From Meiothermus sp. (GTDB lineage: Bacteria; Deinococcota; Deinococci; Deinococcales; Thermaceae): a stretch of 64,000 bases of DNA. The translations under genes and the position numbers were made by a program. This document shows positions 60,130 to 64,000 of the stretch, one piece after another; within the stretch, counting starts at the first letter, position 1, and every line of letters begins with the position of its first letter. The stretch is taken from positions 784,041 to 848,040 of the forward strand of contig NZ_BPIK01000001.1 of the NCBI RefSeq assembly GCF_026004075.1, given 5' to 3'. The notes beneath the pieces were generated by a model, which saw only the letters and a list, made by a program, of their open reading frames with translations, was not told the origin of the DNA and searched no databases.

Positions 60130-60870
60130 ATGCGCTTACGGGCCGATCTAGTTCCCCAAGACAACCTGAGTTATCCCGATGTGGTGTTGGTGGTTGATGT
60201 GATTCGAGCCACTACCACCGCCACTGCTTTTCTGGAAGCAGGGGCCGATGCTCTGTACCTTACGCCCGATCTGGAAAGCGCCCGGGCTTTTCGGGATACC
60301 GATGTGGTGCTGGCCGGGGAGGAAGGGGGGCTAAAACCCGCGGGTTTCGACTATGGCAACTCGCCACGGGAAGCCCTGGAAGCGCCGGTGGGCGGCAAAA
60401 TTGTGGTGATGAGCACCACCAACGGCACCCGCACCGCGCACCTGGCGGCCCGCAGCGCCAAGCACGTACTGCTGGCCTCGCTCTTCAACGCCCACGCCGC
60501 GGCCCGTCTGGCCCACCAACTGGCTACCGAGGAGGTGGCTATCCTGTGTGCTGGCAAGGAAGGCCGGATTGGCCTGGACGACGTCTACACCGCAGGGGTG
60601 CTGGCCGAGTTTTTGCAGATTATGGGCTCATATGAGCTGGAAGACGGCGCGCTGACGGCTCTCACCACGCGCCGGGCCTACCCCGACCCGCTCGAGCCCC
60701 TTCACCTGTCCGGCGCGGCCCAGGCCCTGCGCCAGGTGGGCCTCGAGGCCGATGTGCCTTTTTGCGCCCAGATCGCGGCCTCGCCGGCGGTGGGGATGCT
60801 CGAGGGCCGGGTGGGGGAGGCCCTCATTTTTAAGCGAGCCCAGCGGCCCAGCAACAGCGGCCAGGGCTAG
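60130..60870 (+). CDS. comB: 2-phosphosulfolactate phosphatase (ComB)
   Basis: The 246-residue protein carries the ComB motifs: [57 protein letters not shown] and [19 protein letters not shown]. Members dephosphorylate 2-phosphosulfolactate. The enzyme was defined in coenzyme M synthesis in methanogens, but in bacteria it supports sulfolactate formation or another route. It has a Shine-Dalgarno (AGAGGAAAAAG). The degenerate paralogue is at 54010-54744. Its TAG stop shares the palindrome CTAG with the convergent asnS stop. Confidence 0.9.
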   Translation: MRLRADLVPQDNLSYPDVVLVVDVIRATTTATAFLEAGADALYLTPDLESARAFRDTDVVLAGEEGGLKPAGFDYGNSPREALEAPVGGKIVVMSTTNGTRTAHLAARSAKHVLLASLFNAHAAARLAHQLATEEVAILCAGKEGRIGLDDVYTAGVLAEFLQIMGSYELEDGALTALTTRRAYPDPLEPLHLSGAAQALRQVGLEADVPFCAQIAASPAVGMLEGRVGEALIFKRAQRPSNSGQG

Positions 60871-62192
60871 GGCCGCATCCGGGTGTACATACGCGGGAAG
60901 GGGATGGCCTCGCGGATGTGCTCAATTCCACAGATCCAGCGCACGGTGCGCTCGAGGCCAATCCCAAACCCGGCGTGGGGCACCGTTCCAAATAGCCTCA
61001 AGTCCATGTACCAGTCGAACACCTCCTCGGGCAGGTTGTGCTCCCGGATCTTCTGGCGCAGCAGTTCGGGGTCGTGGATGCGCTCCGAGCCGCCGATAAT
61101 CTCGCCCACCCCTTCGGGGGCCAGCATATCGGCGTTTTTGACCAGGCGGGGGTCGTCGGGGTCGGGCTGCATGTAGAAGGCCTTGATGGCCGCCGGGTAC
61201 TTCTCCACAAAAATGGGCCGGTCGAACTGCGCGGTGAGGGCGGCTTCGTGGGGGGCGCCGAAGTCGTCGCCCCATTGCAGGGGGGTGAGCTCCAGATCGG
61301 GCTTGCTCTGGGCGATCTGGTTGACCATTTCCAGGGCCTGGGTGTAGGGGATGCGAAGGTAATGGCCCTGGGCGGTGGTTTCCAGCACGCTGGTGTCGCG
61401 CTCGAGCATCTCCAGCTCGAGCTTTCGGTTTTCCAGTACCCGCCCCACCAGGTAGACCACCAGGTCTTCCTGAAGCTGCATGTTTTCCTCGTGGGTCATG
61501 AAGGCCACCTCCGGCTCGATCATCCAGAACTCGAGCAGGTGGCGCCGGGTTTTGCTGCGCTCGGCCCGGAAGGTGGGGCCAAAGGTATACACCTTGCCAA
61601 AGGCCATGGCCCCAGCCTCGGCGTAGAGCTGGCCCGACTGCGAGAGGTAGGCCTTCTCCCCGTCGAACAGATCCACCTCGAACAGGTCGGTGGTGCCCTC
61701 CACGGCGTTGGGGGTCAGGATGGGGGCATCCAGCCGAACGAAACCCCGCGCGTGAAAAAAGTCGTGGATGGCCCGCTCGAGCTCGTCGCGTACCCGCAGC
61801 ACCGCCCAGGCCCGCCGGTGGCGCAGATAGAGGTGGCGGTGATCCATCAGGAAATCTACCCCGTGCTCTTTGGGGGTGATGGGATACTCCCGGCTGGGCC
61901 GGGAGATTACCCGTAGCCCCCGCACTGAAAGCTCGTAGCCGCCGGGGGCCCGGCTATCGGCCCGCACCAGCCCCCTTACCTCCAGGGCAGTTTCCTGGGG
62001 TAGGTGGTCGGCCTCCTCGAACTCGGCGTCGGGCAGCTCGCCCTTGAAGGCGGTAGCCTGCATGAAGCCGGTGCCGTCGCGCAGTTGCAAAAAGTGGATC
62101 TTGCCCTTGGAGCGGCGGCCGGTCAGCCAGCCCCGGATGACGACCTCTTGCCCGTCGTACTTTGCGATTTCCTCAATAAAAACCCTTTGCAC
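60867..62192 (-). CDS. asnS: Asparaginyl-tRNA synthetase
   Basis: The 441-residue protein has an N-terminal OB-fold anticodon-binding domain ([26 protein letters not shown]) and a class II catalytic core with [23 protein letters not shown], the motif-2 type [21 protein letters not shown] and the motif-3 [15 protein letters not shown]. The active site reads as AsnRS rather than AspRS. GTG 62192 lies 6 nt after TACAAT, a leaderless start; it is divergent from dnaE. Confidence 0.95.
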   Translation of the reverse strand: MQRVFIEEIAKYDGQEVVIRGWLTGRRSKGKIHFLQLRDGTGFMQATAFKGELPDAEFEEADHLPQETALEVRGLVRADSRAPGGYELSVRGLRVISRPSREYPITPKEHGVDFLMDHRHLYLRHRRAWAVLRVRDELERAIHDFFHARGFVRLDAPILTPNAVEGTTDLFEVDLFDGEKAYLSQSGQLYAEAGAMAFGKVYTFGPTFRAERSKTRRHLLEFWMIEPEVAFMTHEENMQLQEDLVVYLVGRVLENRKLELEMLERDTSVLETTAQGHYLRIPYTQALEMVNQIAQSKPDLELTPLQWGDDFGAPHEAALTAQFDRPIFVEKYPAAIKAFYMQPDPDDPRLVKNADMLAPEGVGEIIGGSERIHDPELLRQKIREHNLPEEVFDWYMDLRLFGTVPHAGFGIGLERTVRWICGIEHIREAIPFPRMYTRMRP

Positions 62193-62317
62193 CCGTTGAT
62201 TGTAACCATAAAAGACCGCTCTGGTTAATCACGAGCGCCAGCAGCCCGTCGCCCCCTTCGCTTGGCCGCGCCCGACTTCACCATTGGGTTCCCGGTTTAC
62301 GTTATGATGCCCGCATA

Positions 62318-64000
62318 ATGGCGACCGAGCTTAATTCATCCGGGCAACCGCACAATCCCAACACCTGCCCAACCTGTAAATTCGCCCACCTGCACCAGCA
62401 CACCCAGTTCAGCCTGCTGGATGGGGCGGCCCGGCTCAAAGACCTACTGAAATGGGTCAAGCAGGTCTCGCCCGAGGAGCCCATGCTGGCCATGACCGAC
62501 CACGGCAACATGTTTGGGGCGGTGCAGTTTTACAAATACGCCACCGAGCTGGGGGTCAAGCCGATCATCGGCTACGAGGCCTATGTGGCGGCGGAGTCGC
62601 GCTTCGACCGCAAGCAGGGCAAGGGGCTGGATGGGGGTTACTTTCACCTCACGCTGCTGGCGCAGAACATGGAGGGCTACCAGAACCTCTCCCGCCTGGC
62701 CAGCCGGGCCTACCTCGAGGGCTTCTACGGCAAACCCCGCATCGACCGCGAGATTCTGCGCGAACACAACGCCGGCATCATCGCGCTTTCGGGCTGCCTG
62801 GGGGCCGAGATTCCCCAGTTCATCCTGCAGGAGCGCTTCGAAGACGCCGAAAAGCGCTTGCAGGAGTACCTGGCGATTTTTGGCCCGGAACGCTACTTTA
62901 TCGAGATTCAGGACCACGGCCTGGCCGAGCAGCACAAGGTGAACAGGGTTCTGAAGGAGTTCGCCGATAAGTACGGCCTGGGCCTGGTGGCTACCAACGA
63001 CGGGCACTACGTCAAGAAAGACGACGCCGAGGCCCACGCGGTGTTGCTGGCGGTGCAGTCCAAGGCCACCTGGGACGACCCCAACCGCTGGAAGTTTCCC
63101 TGCGATGAGTTCTACGTCAAGAGCCCCGAGGAGATGCGCCAGACCTTCGAGGACGAAAAAACCCTCTGGGGCAGCCGCATGGATGAGCTGTTCGACAACT
63201 CGGTGAACATCGGGCGGATGTGCGAGGTGGAGCTGGTGCCCAAAAAGGTGCAGTACCGCATCCCCAAGTACCCTTTGCCCGAGGGCCGCACCGAGGTGGT
63301 CTACTTCCGCGAGCTGACCTTTAACGGGCTGCTCAAGCGCTACCCCGACCGGGTAACCCCCGAGCTGTACCGGGAATTCCTGCGCAAGCTAGGCCGGCCT
63401 GTGCCCCACGGGGATGGGGAGGTGCTGGCCCTCGAGCTGGCCCGCATCGAGGACCTCGAGGCCACCCGGGCCCACCTGCCCGAACTCAGCGAAGGCATCC
63501 AGTGGGACGGCTGGGCCATTCTGTCCCGCGCCATCTACGAGCTGACCGTGGTGGAGCGCATGGGCTTTCCGGGCTACCTGCTCATTGTGGGAGATTTCAT
63601 TAACTGGGCCAAGGACAACGGCATCTCGGTGGGGCCGGGCCGCGGCTCGGCGGCGGGCTCGCTGGTGACCTATGCCACCCGCATCACCAACATCGACCCC
63701 CTGGAGTACAACCTGCTCTTCGAGCGCTTCCTCAACCCGGCCCGGGTCTCCATGCCCGACATTGACACCGACTTCTCGGACGTGCGCCGGGGCGAGGTGA
63801 TTGAGTACGTGCGCCAGCGCTACGGCGACGAGATGGTGGCCCAGATTGGCACCTTCGGTACGCTGGCCTCCAAGGCGGCCATTAAGGACGCAGCGCGGGT
63901 GTTTGGCCTCCCAGTTAAAAAAGCTGACGAGCTGGCCAAGCTTATCCCGGTGACCTTCGGTAAGCCGATGCCGCTGGACAAAGCCGTTGAAACCATTCCC
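62318..64000 (+). CDS. dnaE: DNA polymerase III alpha subunit, 3' end missing
   Basis: The frame is open from ATG 62318 to the window end, 561 codons with no stop. The N-terminal PHP domain starts FAHLHQHTQFSLLDGAARL and keeps AMTDHGN and other likely metal ligands, as in thermophile DnaE with zinc-dependent proofreading. Later come GDFINWAKDNGISVGPGRGSAAGSL and PDIDTDFSDVRRGE, with the catalytic aspartates of the palm. It is the replicative polymerase. TATGAT ends 9 bases before the ATG, so the leader is very short. No intein or frameshift is seen in this part. Confidence 0.96.
   Translation, partial: MATELNSSGQPHNPNTCPTCKFAHLHQHTQFSLLDGAARLKDLLKWVKQVSPEEPMLAMTDHGNMFGAVQFYKYATELGVKPIIGYEAYVAAESRFDRKQGKGLDGGYFHLTLLAQNMEGYQNLSRLASRAYLEGFYGKPRIDREILREHNAGIIALSGCLGAEIPQFILQERFEDAEKRLQEYLAIFGPERYFIEIQDHGLAEQHKVNRVLKEFADKYGLGLVATNDGHYVKKDDAEAHAVLLAVQSKATWDDPNRWKFPCDEFYVKSPEEMRQTFEDEKTLWGSRMDELFDNSVNIGRMCEVELVPKKVQYRIPKYPLPEGRTEVVYFRELTFNGLLKRYPDRVTPELYREFLRKLGRPVPHGDGEVLALELARIEDLEATRAHLPELSEGIQWDGWAILSRAIYELTVVERMGFPGYLLIVGDFINWAKDNGISVGPGRGSAAGSLVTYATRITNIDPLEYNLLFERFLNPARVSMPDIDTDFSDVRRGEVIEYVRQRYGDEMVAQIGTFGTLASKAAIKDAARVFGLPVKKADELAKLIPVTFGKPMPLDKAVETIP

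Noticed and set aside
1-64000. CRISPR arrays, transposases and rRNA/tRNA genes
   Set aside because: No regularly spaced repeats, no transposase-like frames with terminal inverted repeats and no rRNA or tRNA signatures were seen on either strand.

Overview
The window looks like a chromosomal segment of a Deinococcota bacterium, most likely Meiothermus or a close relative. This is inferred from the protein families present (type IV pilins, a PilC-like platform protein, Crp/Fnr regulators, a DnaE whose N-terminus resembles the Thermus enzyme), from high GC in most genes, from many apparently leaderless starts with a -10 hexamer 6-8 nt before the start codon, and from a striking excess of CTCGAG. 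No rRNA, tRNA, CRISPR array or insertion sequence was recognised.

Region 1 (1-12.0 kb) is a surface-polysaccharide locus, visibly more AT-rich in parts. It begins inside an acetyltransferase gene and continues with a ketoisomerase and an aminotransferase for a dTDP-3-amino-3,6-dideoxyhexose, a Wzx-type flippase, three family-2 glycosyltransferases, a WbaP-type initiating phosphoglycosyltransferase, and three proteins of the O-antigen polymerase/ligase superfamily in alternating orientation. Two tandem type IV pilin genes follow directly (12.06-12.83 kb), which suggests that one of the ligase-like proteins may glycosylate pilin.

Region 2 (13-32 kb) is a mosaic: a TPR protein, a TauE/SafE permease, an M19 dipeptidase, a photolyase, a DUF3800 protein followed by a small coupled operon (DprA-like protein, DUF2256 zinc-ribbon protein, membrane protein), secreted fasciclin, DUF4397 and alpha/beta-hydrolase proteins, a GAF-PAS-GGDEF-EAL protein, an SDR protein, a YceI protein, an unknown lipoprotein, a GlcD-like oxidase, an MGDG-synthase-like glycosyltransferase, an aldo/keto reductase and a CDGSH protein. 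The DprA-like gene carries two large perfect palindromes in frame exactly where its Rossmann core seems to be split.

Region 3 (32.5-46.7 kb) is about the cell envelope: a VOC protein, two penicillin-acylase-like hydrolases, and a long export locus with a YtrA-type GntR regulator and its likely operator, an ABC ATPase and permease, two membrane proteins and MacA/MacB components. A small beta-barrel protein, a pectinacetylesterase-like hydrolase and an orphan HExxH peptidase follow.

Region 4 (46.7-64 kb) holds a CoA-transferase, galE, a second GlcD-like oxidase, an EVE protein, a PilC-like protein, ScpB, two ComB-like proteins (one apparently inactive), a WecG/TagA glycosyltransferase, a parvulin, a protoporphyrinogen-oxidase-like flavoprotein, a LolD-type ATPase, a Crp/Fnr regulator, AsnRS and the first 561 codons of dnaE.

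The observations I would check first are the in-frame palindromic insertions, the cluster of ligase-like proteins beside the pilins, the interleaved divergent leaderless promoters and the CTCGAG excess.
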